From Cystobacter fuscus DSM 2262 (lineage in GTDB: Bacteria; Myxococcota; Myxococcia; Myxococcales; Myxococcaceae): 64,000 nt of DNA. Made by a program: the position numbers and the translations under genes. A model generated the notes under the pieces. The model did not search any database and was not told where the DNA came from. It worked only from the letters and a program-made list of their open reading frames with translations. Below are positions 56,498-64,000 of the stretch, one piece after another (position 1 is the first letter of the stretch; each line of letters begins with the position of its first letter). The stretch lies in NCBI RefSeq assembly GCF_000335475.2, contig NZ_ANAH02000001.1, positions 806,001 to 870,000 on the forward strand, in the 5' to 3' direction.

Positions 56498-56517
56498 GTG
56501 GAACACACCCGTTCCAC
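56498..56517. other. Inverted repeat between the M28 peptidase and hybrid kinase genes
   Basis: GTGGAAC (56498-56504) and GTTCCAC (56511-56517) are perfect seven-base arms with a six-base spacer. It starts 16 bp after the peptidase stop and 117 bp before the kinase start, so it could be a small terminator hairpin (no U-tract) or an operator for the kinase gene. Confidence 0.4.
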
Positions 56518-56633
56518 ACTCTCAGCATTTGAGCGGACAGGCTCTCGGTCCCTGGTAGTCGATCCCCTGGAGTCGAGGGGGGGATCGGCCGACGAGAGAG
56601 GGTCCGGAGTTGTTCTATGATCGGTGGGTCCCC

Positions 56634-59600
56634 ATGCTTCAGTTCCCTGGCTACTCCCTGCTTGGACTCCTGCAGTCCACCTCTTCCAACCTCCTGTACC
56701 GTGCATTGCGCGAGGTGGATGGCCAGCCCGTCATCCTGAAGACCCCCCGTTCCGACTTCCCGGGTGCCCGCGAGCGCGCCCACCTCCAGCACGAGTACAC
56801 GCTGCTGCAGCGGCTGCGGAACACGCCCGGTGTCGTCCAGGTGCACGCCTATGAGTTGCTCCAGGAGCGACCCGTGCTCGTCCTCGGCAACGAGGGCGGC
56901 ACCTCGCTCTCCGAGCACCTGGACCGACCCTTCCCTCTCAAGCGCTTCCTGCCCATCGCCCTGGACCTGTGCACCACCCTGGCCGAGGTGCACCGCCGGG
57001 GCGTCATCCACAAGGACATCAAGCCCGGCAACATCCTCCTGTCCGCGTCCGGGCAGCCCTGGCTCATCGACTTCGGCATCTCCACCCTCCAGCGAACGCA
57101 GCACGTGGAGGCGGCCCCGGCCCCGCTCGTGGAGGGCACGCCGGCCTACATGTCTCCGGAGCAGACGGGGCGGATGAACCGGGCGCTGGACTACCGCACC
57201 GACCTCTATTCCCTGGGCATCACCTTCTACCAGTTGCTCACGGGGCGTCTGCCTTTCACGGGCAGGGATTTGCTGGAGTGGTTTCACGCCCACCTGGCCC
57301 AGGCCCCCGTGCCCCCGCACCAGATGGTGCCCGGCCTGCCACCAGCCCTCTCCGCGCTGGTGATGAAGCTTTTGTCCAAGCGCGCCGAGGATCGCTACCA
57401 GGGAGCGGAGGGCCTGCGCTTCGACCTGGAGCGCATCCAGAACGGAGAGCGGGACTTCCCCCTGGGGCAGAAGGACGTGCCCGCGCGCTTCCTGCTGCCG
57501 CAGCGGTTGTATGGCCGGCATGCCGAGGTGGCGACGCTGCTGGAGGCGTTCGAGCGCGTGGCCCGGACGGGCCGACCGGAGTGGGTGCTGGTGCGCGGCT
57601 ACTCGGGCATCGGCAAGTCCTCCGTCGTGAAGGAGCTGCACCAGCCAGTCCTCCGCAGCCGAGGCTTCTTCCTCCGGGGCAAGTTCGAGCAATACCAACG
57701 GGACAAGCCCTACGCCCCCCTGGTGCAGGCCCTGCGGGGCCTCATCCAACACCTGCTGGCCGGCAGTGACGCGGAGCTGGCCGCCTGGCGCCAACGCCTG
57801 CTGGAGGCCCTGGAAGGACAGGGCGAGGTGTTGCTGGAGATGGTGCCCCAGTTGGAGCTCGTCCTGGGCAGACAGCCCGCCGTGGAGGACCTGCCGCTCG
57901 AGGCGGCCCAGCACCGCGTCCACCACCTCTTCCAGCGCCTGCTGAGCGTCTTCGCCACGGGGGAGCACCCCCTCGTCCTCTTCCTGGACGACTTGCAGTG
58001 GGCGGACGCCCCCTGCCTCGCGTTCATCCAATACCTGATGACCCACCCGGACACGCCCCCCGTGCTGTGGGTGGGGGCCTACCGGGACAACGAGGTGAAT
58101 CCCACGCATCCGCTCCTGTTGACGCTCGCCACGGCGCGCAAGGAGGGGACGCGGTTCTCGGAGATCCACCTGGGAGCCTTGTCGCTCGAGCAGACGCACC
58201 AGCTCGTGGCGGATGCCCTGCCCGGGGCCCAGGAGGACATGGTGCGGCCCCTGTCCGCGCTGGTGTGGGAGAAGACGGCGGGCAACCCCTTCTTCCTGTT
58301 GCAGCTGTTGCAGACCCTCCACCAGGAAGAGCTGGTGACGCGCGCGCCCGAGGGTGGCTGGCGCTGGAACGAAGCGGGCGTGAAGGCGTGTGGCTACGCG
58401 GACAACGTGGTGGACTTCATGGCGGACCGGCTGCGCCAGTTGCCACCGGACACGCAGCACCTGCTCCAACTGGCCGCGGGCGTGGGCAGCTCCTTTCCGC
58501 TCTCCCTCCTCGCCCTGCTGTCCGAGCGGGAGGCCCCCGACGTGGAGCGCTGTCTGGAGCCGGCCCTGATGGAGGGGCTGGTGGTCCAGGCCGGTCCCCT
58601 AGAGCTGAGGTTCCTGCATGACCGCATCCAACAAGCCGCCCATGGCCTCACCCCCAAGGAGCAACGCGCGCACCTGCACCTGCGCATCGGCCGCCTGCTG
58701 CTGCGGGGCCTGTCCCCCGAGGAGCTCGAGGAGCGCCTCTTCGACGTGGTGTCCCAGCTCAACGCGGGCGTGAAGTTGCTGGACGACGTCGAGGAGCGTA
58801 CGCGGCTGGCGCACCTCAATGCCCGGGCGGGCTTCCGGGCCAGGAACTCCACGGCCCATCAATCCGCCGTGGGCTATCTCGACCTGGCCTTCTCCCTGCT
58901 GCCCGGAGATCCGTGGGAGACCCACCCCGAGCTGGCCTTCAACCTGCGCCTGGCCCACGCCTCCAGCGAGATGGTGCTGGGCCATTCCTCCCAGGCCATC
59001 CAGTTGGTGGACGAGGCGTCACGCCATGCCCGGACGCGCCTCGACACCATCTCCGCGTACATCATCAAGAGCCGCCTCCTGCTGCTCATGGGCGACGCCC
59101 AGGCCAGTCTGCGCAACCTCCTGGAGTGTCTGGAGAAGTTTGGACTCCTGCTGCCGCTCGACCCTTCCGCCGAGGAGCTGAACGCCGCGGAAGCGGAGCT
59201 GGAAGGATTGCTGGAGCGGCACTCCGTCGAGAGCCTGCTCGACCTGCCCGCCATGACGGATCCCGACGTGACGGCGACCCTGAATGCCTTGGCGAGCCTG
59301 TGCACCCTGGCGCTGTTCACCAGGCCCAGCCTGGCCACCATCGCCGCCCTGCGCGCCGTGGTCCTGAGCATCCACCATGGCAACGCGGAAGCCTCGGCGA
59401 ACGGCTATGTCCTCTGCGCGACCTGGTATTGCATCGTCCGCCGACAATACGAGAAGGCCCATGCCCTCGGCAAACTCGCCCACGAGCTGAGCGAGCGCCA
59501 TCCCACGTCCATCTACCGTGGCCGGGTCCTCGCCTTCTACGCCGCCCTCGCCTGTCTTCGCGAGCCCTTCTCCCAGACCCACAAGTACTGCCTCGCGGCC

Positions 59601-61922
59601 TTCGAGTATGCGCTCCGGTTGGGGGACTCTCCGGCCGCCTGCGTTCACGGCTTCTCCATCAGCCGCACCCTCCTGGTCGAGGGCCGTGAGCTCTCCGAGA
59701 CGCACCAGGAGATCCAGGCGTTCGTCGAGTACTCGCGCAAGTCCAACTTCCGGCTCTTCGAACTCCTGACGCGCTATTACGAAAGGCTCGTGCAGCAACT
59801 GCGAGGGCTCACGCCCTCCTTCTCTTCTCCAGATGGAGACGGGTTCGATGAAGCGAGCGCCGAGGCGGTGATCGTCGGCGGCCGCTCGGCGCAGCACTAC
59901 AACATGTTTCTCTTCATCAAGCTCCAGTCCCGCTACATGTGTGGCGACTACGAGCAGGCGCGCCAGGCGCGCGCCCTCGCCACTCCGGAGGCGCGCCGGG
60001 TCCCCGGAGATACCGCGGCGTTCGCCTACCATCTCTACGGAGCGCTCACCCTCGCCGCCTGCTACCGCAACGCCTCCGCCGAGGAGAAACGGGAGTTCCT
60101 CGCCGACATCGAGGCCCACCGCCAACAGCTCGCGGGTTGGGCCAGCGGCTGCCCGGCGAACTTCGTCGCCGCCAAGCGGCTGGTGGCCGCCGAGCTGGCC
60201 CGGCTCTCCGGCCACACCGAGCAGGCCCTGCGCGCCTACGAAGCCTCCCTGTCCGCCGCGCGCGAATACGGTTCGAACCACCTCGTGGGCCTCATCTGCG
60301 AGCTGGCCGCCCGCTATTGCAAGGACCTGGGCCTGCCCTCGCTCACGACCGCCTACATCCGTCAGGCCCACGAGGGCTACATCCAGTGGGGCGCCCATGG
60401 AAAGGCCCGCCAACTGGAGGAGCAGTGGCCCCAGCTCCTCGTCGTCGACTCCCGGCAGGACACCACCACCACGGGGACGGGCGTGCAGCGCATCGACGCG
60501 CTCGCCGTCATCAAGGCCCAGCAGGCCATCTCCAGTGAGATCGTCCTCGAGCGGCTGGTGGCCACGCTCATGAGCGTCGCCCTGGAGAGCGCCGGAGCAC
60601 AACGCGGCGCCTTCCTCCTGCTCCAGGACGACGCGCTCCATGTCGTGGCGCTCCAGCCCTCGTCGGAGCGCCAGGGCGAGGCCCCCCAGCCCCACGAGCT
60701 GCCCCTGTCCCTCCTGGCCTACGTGCGCCGCAGCGGCGAGCACGTCCTGCTCGACGACACCACCCAACCCCACCCCTTCTCCTCCGACGTCTACTTCTCC
60801 TCGTCCTCCGTCCGCTCCGTGCTGTGCCTGCCCGTGCGCCGCCAGGACACCCTCCAGGGCCTGCTCTACCTGGAGAACTCCCTCTCCTCCGAGACCTTCT
60901 CCCACGGCCGGCTCTCGCTCCTGGAGCACCTCGCCTCGCAGGCGGCCATCTCCATCGAGAATGCCTGCCTCTACGCGAACGTGCGCGAGGCAGAGACAGC
61001 CCTGCGCCGCGCCAACGAGGAGCTGGAGGCGCGCGTCCAGCAGCGCACCCACGAGCTGCGGCAGGCCCAGGCCCGGCTGGTGGAGACGGCGCGCCGGGTG
61101 GGCATGGCGGAAGTCGCCTCCAGCGTCCTGCATGACGTGGGCAACGCCCTCACCAGCATCGTCGTGGACACCGCGCTCATGCGCGGCGCCGCGGCCACCT
61201 CCCGCGTGAGCCGCTTCCGGCAGGCCACCGCCCTGCTGGAGGACAACCGCTCCCAGCTCGCGGAGTTCCTCACCCAGGATGACCGCGGCCGCCACATGGT
61301 GGACTACCTCATCCGCCTGTCCGAGGAGCTGGAGCAGGAACACACCTCGCTCTCCAAGAACCTGGAGGCGCTGGACTCCAACGTGGCGCGGGTACGCTCC
61401 ATCGTGGAGAGCCAGCAGGCGCATGCCACCTCCACCCTGTTGATGGAGGAGTGTGACCTGGGCGAGTTGGTGGACGAGGCCCTGCGCCTGCAACAGGGCG
61501 CCCTGTTCCAGGCGGGCATCACCGTCTCCCAGGAGGTGCCAGCGCTTCCGCCCGTGAAGACAGACAAGCACAAGGTGCTCACCATCCTCATCAACCTGCT
61601 CAGCAACGCGCGTCAGGCCATGGAGGCCCACCCCCAGGAGGAGCCCCACCTCACCGTCCGCGCGACGCTCGAGGACGGCTGGGTGCGCCTGCAAGTGGTG
61701 GACACGGGGGTGGGCATCGCCCCGGACATCCGCGAGCACCTCTTCACCCAGGGCTTCACCACCCGCGCCGAGGGCCATGGCATCGGCCTGCACTCCAGCG
61801 CGCTCGCCGCGCAGCTCATGGGCGGCCGCCTCACCCTGGACAGCGAGGGGCTCGGCCACGGCACCACCGCGACCCTGCTCATTCCCTTTCATACCCGGCG
61901 CGCCGTGGCGGCCCAGCGATGA
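56634..61922 (+). CDS. Hybrid signalling kinase: Ser/Thr kinase, AAA ATPase, GAF and histidine kinase
   Basis: A protein of about 1762 residues with, in order, a Ser/Thr kinase-like domain (1-265; LKTP lysine, HKDIKPGN from 126, DFGIST from 146, degenerate glycine loop), an AAA/STAND-type ATPase (about 290-640; Walker A GYSGIGKS near 322, Walker B LFLDDLQWAD near 449), a long helical TPR-like region (about 700-1270), a GAF domain (about 1300-1440), a coiled coil (about 1450-1490), a HisKA-type dimerisation helix with H1500 in LHDVGN, and a HATPase domain (NLLSNARQAME, DTGVGIAPD, GFTTRAEGHGIGLH). No receiver or membrane helix was seen. The ATG at 56634 follows GGTGGG; a TTG at 56610 is the alternative. 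Confidence 0.9.
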   Translation: MLQFPGYSLLGLLQSTSSNLLYRALREVDGQPVILKTPRSDFPGARERAHLQHEYTLLQRLRNTPGVVQVHAYELLQERPVLVLGNEGGTSLSEHLDRPFPLKRFLPIALDLCTTLAEVHRRGVIHKDIKPGNILLSASGQPWLIDFGISTLQRTQHVEAAPAPLVEGTPAYMSPEQTGRMNRALDYRTDLYSLGITFYQLLTGRLPFTGRDLLEWFHAHLAQAPVPPHQMVPGLPPALSALVMKLLSKRAEDRYQGAEGLRFDLERIQNGERDFPLGQKDVPARFLLPQRLYGRHAEVATLLEAFERVARTGRPEWVLVRGYSGIGKSSVVKELHQPVLRSRGFFLRGKFEQYQRDKPYAPLVQALRGLIQHLLAGSDAELAAWRQRLLEALEGQGEVLLEMVPQLELVLGRQPAVEDLPLEAAQHRVHHLFQRLLSVFATGEHPLVLFLDDLQWADAPCLAFIQYLMTHPDTPPVLWVGAYRDNEVNPTHPLLLTLATARKEGTRFSEIHLGALSLEQTHQLVADALPGAQEDMVRPLSALVWEKTAGNPFFLLQLLQTLHQEELVTRAPEGGWRWNEAGVKACGYADNVVDFMADRLRQLPPDTQHLLQLAAGVGSSFPLSLLALLSEREAPDVERCLEPALMEGLVVQAGPLELRFLHDRIQQAAHGLTPKEQRAHLHLRIGRLLLRGLSPEELEERLFDVVSQLNAGVKLLDDVEERTRLAHLNARAGFRARNSTAHQSAVGYLDLAFSLLPGDPWETHPELAFNLRLAHASSEMVLGHSSQAIQLVDEASRHARTRLDTISAYIIKSRLLLLMGDAQASLRNLLECLEKFGLLLPLDPSAEELNAAEAELEGLLERHSVESLLDLPAMTDPDVTATLNALASLCTLALFTRPSLATIAALRAVVLSIHHGNAEASANGYVLCATWYCIVRRQYEKAHALGKLAHELSERHPTSIYRGRVLAFYAALACLREPFSQTHKYCLAAFEYALRLGDSPAACVHGFSISRTLLVEGRELSETHQEIQAFVEYSRKSNFRLFELLTRYYERLVQQLRGLTPSFSSPDGDGFDEASAEAVIVGGRSAQHYNMFLFIKLQSRYMCGDYEQARQARALATPEARRVPGDTAAFAYHLYGALTLAACYRNASAEEKREFLADIEAHRQQLAGWASGCPANFVAAKRLVAAELARLSGHTEQALRAYEASLSAAREYGSNHLVGLICELAARYCKDLGLPSLTTAYIRQAHEGYIQWGAHGKARQLEEQWPQLLVVDSRQDTTTTGTGVQRIDALAVIKAQQAISSEIVLERLVATLMSVALESAGAQRGAFLLLQDDALHVVALQPSSERQGEAPQPHELPLSLLAYVRRSGEHVLLDDTTQPHPFSSDVYFSSSSVRSVLCLPVRRQDTLQGLLYLENSLSSETFSHGRLSLLEHLASQAAISIENACLYANVREAETALRRANEELEARVQQRTHELRQAQARLVETARRVGMAEVASSVLHDVGNALTSIVVDTALMRGAAATSRVSRFRQATALLEDNRSQLAEFLTQDDRGRHMVDYLIRLSEELEQEHTSLSKNLEALDSNVARVRSIVESQQAHATSTLLMEECDLGELVDEALRLQQGALFQAGITVSQEVPALPPVKTDKHKVLTILINLLSNARQAMEAHPQEEPHLTVRATLEDGWVRLQVVDTGVGIAPDIREHLFTQGFTTRAEGHGIGLHSSALAAQLMGGRLTLDSEGLGHGTTATLLIPFHTRRAVAAQR

Positions 61923-62010
61923 ACTCGGCGCAAGAGCGCCTTGCACCCGGCGTGGAACAGGGATAGGGAGGCGCTCCCCCCGCCCCCTTGCCGTCGGAGC
62001 CCGCCCCCCC

Positions 62011-62367
62011 GTGTTGGACCCCCGAGACCGCCGAGACCTGGCATGCCTGGGCCTGGTGGTCCTGGTGTACGGGCTCGCGTTGGCGCCGGTGCTCCACGCG
62101 ACGGTGGGCCATGGCCACTCCCATTCCCGGCGCCAGGCCCCCGCGGCCCTGGAGGCGCGCGGCCACGAGCGGCAACCCGTCCTGGGCGCCGTGCAACACC
62201 AGCACCCGGTGGGCTCCGTGGAGCACCTGCTCGCGCTGGCCGTGGCCCGCGTGGAGATACGCGCCCCCGCGGTCCGCTGGACGCCCCTGCGGTGGGAAGT
62301 CTCCCGGGGGCCCTTGTCGCTGCCAGGTGAGCCACTCCGCCCGACGGCGATGCCGCAAGGCCCCTAG
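62011..62367 (+). CDS. Small His-rich membrane-anchored protein before the TonB receptor
   Basis: A 118-residue protein with one membrane or signal helix (ACLGLVVLVYGLALAPVLHA, about 10-29) followed by a histidine-rich segment VGHGHSHSRR and more scattered His (HERQP, HQHPVG). Small His-rich DUF2946-like proteins commonly precede metal-related TonB-dependent receptors, which is the arrangement here, so a periplasmic metal-binding role is plausible. The GTG at 62011 is preceded by CGGAG eleven bases away; a TTG at 62014 is the alternative. Assignment to DUF2946 itself is uncertain. Confidence 0.6.
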   Translation: MLDPRDRRDLACLGLVVLVYGLALAPVLHATVGHGHSHSRRQAPAALEARGHERQPVLGAVQHQHPVGSVEHLLALAVARVEIRAPAVRWTPLRWEVSRGPLSLPGEPLRPTAMPQGP

Positions 62368-62451
62368 TCCCGGCCCCCCTTTCTGAAGTCAGTCACAAGC
62401 GTGCGCCCCGCGAAGGCGGGAGCGTCAGGCATTGGTCTGTCCGAGCCCCCC

Positions 62452-64000
62452 GTGATTCCACTCTGTCTGTTGCTCTGTGCCTCCCTGTCCCCCTGGGACG
62501 GTGGAGGAATGGAAGACGTCCCACCCTTGTCCGAGGAGCGGCGCGAAGAGGCGCCAGCTCCGCCCATCGAAGCGCCTCTCGAAGAGCCTCCCCCCGAGGA
62601 GACGCCGCCCCCGCCCGCCGCGAACACCACGGTGCGCGCGGCGCGGCCGGCGCATGGCGCGTCCGAGCTCACGATCGACCGGGAGGTGATGGACGCGGCG
62701 CCCCGCAGGGGCGCGGTGGACGTGCTGCGGCTGGTGCCGGGGCTCGTCGCCTCGCGGCATGGCGGCGAGGGCAAGGCCCAGCAGCTCTTCCTGCGCGGCT
62801 TCGACGCGCTCCACGGACAGGACGTGGAGCTGAACGTGGGGGGCCTGCCCGTCAACGAGGTGAGCCACATCCACGCGCTGGGCTACGCGGACATGAACTT
62901 CATCATCCCCGAGGTGGTGCGCGAGCTCCGGGTGACGGAGGGCTCCTACCGGGCCGCCCAGGGAGACTTCGCGGTGGCGGGCACGGTGCGGCTGGAGCTG
63001 GGGCTCGAGGAGCCCGGCGTGCTGCTGTCGGGGAGCCTGGGCCAGTACGGCCAGCACCGGGTGGTGGCCGCCTTCCGCCCGGGAGATGACGCGGAGACCT
63101 TCGCCGCGGTGGAGCTGGGCGAGGGCCAGGGCTTCGGACCGGGGCGGACCTTCGGACGGGCCTCCCTGCTCGCCCAGGCGGTGACGAGCGTGGAGACGGG
63201 CGCGGGCCGAATGCGGCTGCGAGCGCTCGCGGGCAGCTACACCACGCGCTTCGACTCCCCCGGCGTCGTGCGCGAGGACGACCTGCTCTCGGGCAAGAGC
63301 GGCTTCTTCGACGCCCCCTTCGCCCGGCAGGGTGGCGCGGCGACCCGGCACCAATTGCTGCTCGGCATGGAGCTGCCGCGGCAGGGCACGGCGCGCACGC
63401 TGCTGGAGGTCTTCGGTCTGCTGACGGATCTGCGCCTGCGCAACAACTTCACCGGCTTCCGGGTGGACGCGCGCGGGGACGGGCTGGAGCAGACGCATGA
63501 CGCGCGGACGCTGGGCGTGCGCGCGGAACACCGGCGGCACGTCGAGGTGCTCGGCGAGGACGTGGCGCTGGAGCTGGGCCTGGGCGCCCGGAGGGATGGC
63601 GCCACCCAGACCCAGCGCCGCTACCGGGAGACGGACGGCACCTTCTTCGCCAACGAGGTGGACGCGCAGTTCGTGCAGACGAACGCGTGGGGCTACGCGG
63701 AGGCGCGGCTCGTCCTGGGCGCCTGGAGCCTGATGCTCGGCGGCCGGGCGGACGCGTTGGGCGTGGAGGTGTTCGACACCCTCGCCTTCCAGGATCCCCG
63801 CTACACCGACGGCCAGGGCTACTCCCGCGGGGCCTTCGGCACGCACCTGGGCGCGAAGGCGGGGCTCGAGCTCGCCCTCGCCGAGTACTGGCGGCTGTTC
63901 GCCAACTACGGAGACGGCTTCCGCTCCCCGCAGGCCCGGAGCCTGTCGGAGGGCGAGCGCACCCCCTTCGTCTCGGTCCGCAGCGCGGAGCTGGGCGCCC
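62452..64000 (+). CDS. TonB-dependent receptor, N-terminal two-thirds (runs off window)
   Basis: The first 516 codons of an outer-membrane receptor. A GTG start gives a signal peptide (MIPLCLLLCASLSPW), then an acidic Pro-rich linker (about 25-60), a plug domain (about 65-180; ELTIDREVMDAAPRRGAVDV, LFLRGFDALHGQDVELNVGG, IIPEVVRELRVTEGSY) and the beginning of the beta-barrel with alternating aromatic strands and FANYGDGFRSPQARSL. The FRSPQ segment is the strand typical of TonB receptors. The linker in place of a plain TonB box is unusual. A His-rich small protein is encoded immediately upstream, so a metal or metal-chelate substrate is the best guess. Confidence 0.88.
   Translation, partial: MIPLCLLLCASLSPWDGGGMEDVPPLSEERREEAPAPPIEAPLEEPPPEETPPPPAANTTVRAARPAHGASELTIDREVMDAAPRRGAVDVLRLVPGLVASRHGGEGKAQQLFLRGFDALHGQDVELNVGGLPVNEVSHIHALGYADMNFIIPEVVRELRVTEGSYRAAQGDFAVAGTVRLELGLEEPGVLLSGSLGQYGQHRVVAAFRPGDDAETFAAVELGEGQGFGPGRTFGRASLLAQAVTSVETGAGRMRLRALAGSYTTRFDSPGVVREDDLLSGKSGFFDAPFARQGGAATRHQLLLGMELPRQGTARTLLEVFGLLTDLRLRNNFTGFRVDARGDGLEQTHDARTLGVRAEHRRHVEVLGEDVALELGLGARRDGATQTQRRYRETDGTFFANEVDAQFVQTNAWGYAEARLVLGAWSLMLGGRADALGVEVFDTLAFQDPRYTDGQGYSRGAFGTHLGAKAGLELALAEYWRLFANYGDGFRSPQARSLSEGERTPFVSVRSAELGA

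Overview
The window is very GC-rich, densely coded DNA that reads as a myxobacterial chromosome, most likely the Cystobacter/Archangium side of Myxococcota (inference). The signs are Myxococcus-type cysteine-rich repeat lipoproteins, several eukaryotic-like Ser/Thr kinases including a kinase/ATPase/histidine-kinase hybrid, a CarF-type desaturase, many lipoproteins, and frequent GTG/TTG starts. No rRNA, tRNA, CRISPR array, insertion sequence or prophage was seen. Both ends cut genes: a short-chain dehydrogenase on the left and a TonB-dependent receptor on the right.

Region 1 (1012-13851) is a 13-gene respiratory operon on the + strand. It encodes Alternative Complex III (pentaheme ActA, fused molybdopterin-like/Fe-S ActB, ActC, ActD, monoheme ActE, ActF and a small one-helix protein), a Sco copper chaperone, and a caa3-type cytochrome oxidase (CoxB with fused cytochrome c, CoxA, CoxC, CoxD). 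Many stop/start overlaps imply translational coupling, and an intrinsic terminator follows coxD. Together these genes would pass electrons from quinol through cytochrome c domains to oxygen.

Region 2 (13943-26590) holds a Cys-cluster protein, an alpha/beta hydrolase, two degenerate receiver-domain proteins, an XPB-like helicase coupled to a Bax1-like nuclease, an XRE regulator, a stand-alone MbtH-like protein, a large protein carrying two complete SF1 helicase motors, a metallophosphoesterase-like protein and a YfhO-like membrane protein.

Region 3 (26612-46721) is accessory and surface-oriented. It has a Cys-repeat/fibro-slime lipoprotein, a membrane Ser/Thr kinase, an 815-aa protein with three 71-aa repeats, a ferredoxin-P450 operon, a PilZ protein, a 587-aa repeat-rich protein, a TPR protein, a CarF-like desaturase, two lipoproteins, a LOG-family protein, and a secreted metallopeptidase with a beta/gamma-crystallin domain. 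Two intergenic regions here carry ordered regulatory-looking repeats: twin palindromes at 33234-33286, and seven copies of an 8-mer at about 11-bp spacing at 40518-40590.

Region 4 (46810-64000) holds a porin divergent from a GH18 chitinase, a second Ser/Thr kinase, a second Cys-repeat/fibro-slime lipoprotein, a P450 followed closely by an M28 peptidase, a 1762-aa multi-domain sensor kinase, and a His-rich small protein ahead of the TonB receptor. Chitinase, peptidases, porin and receptor fit a predatory or saprophytic life style (inference).
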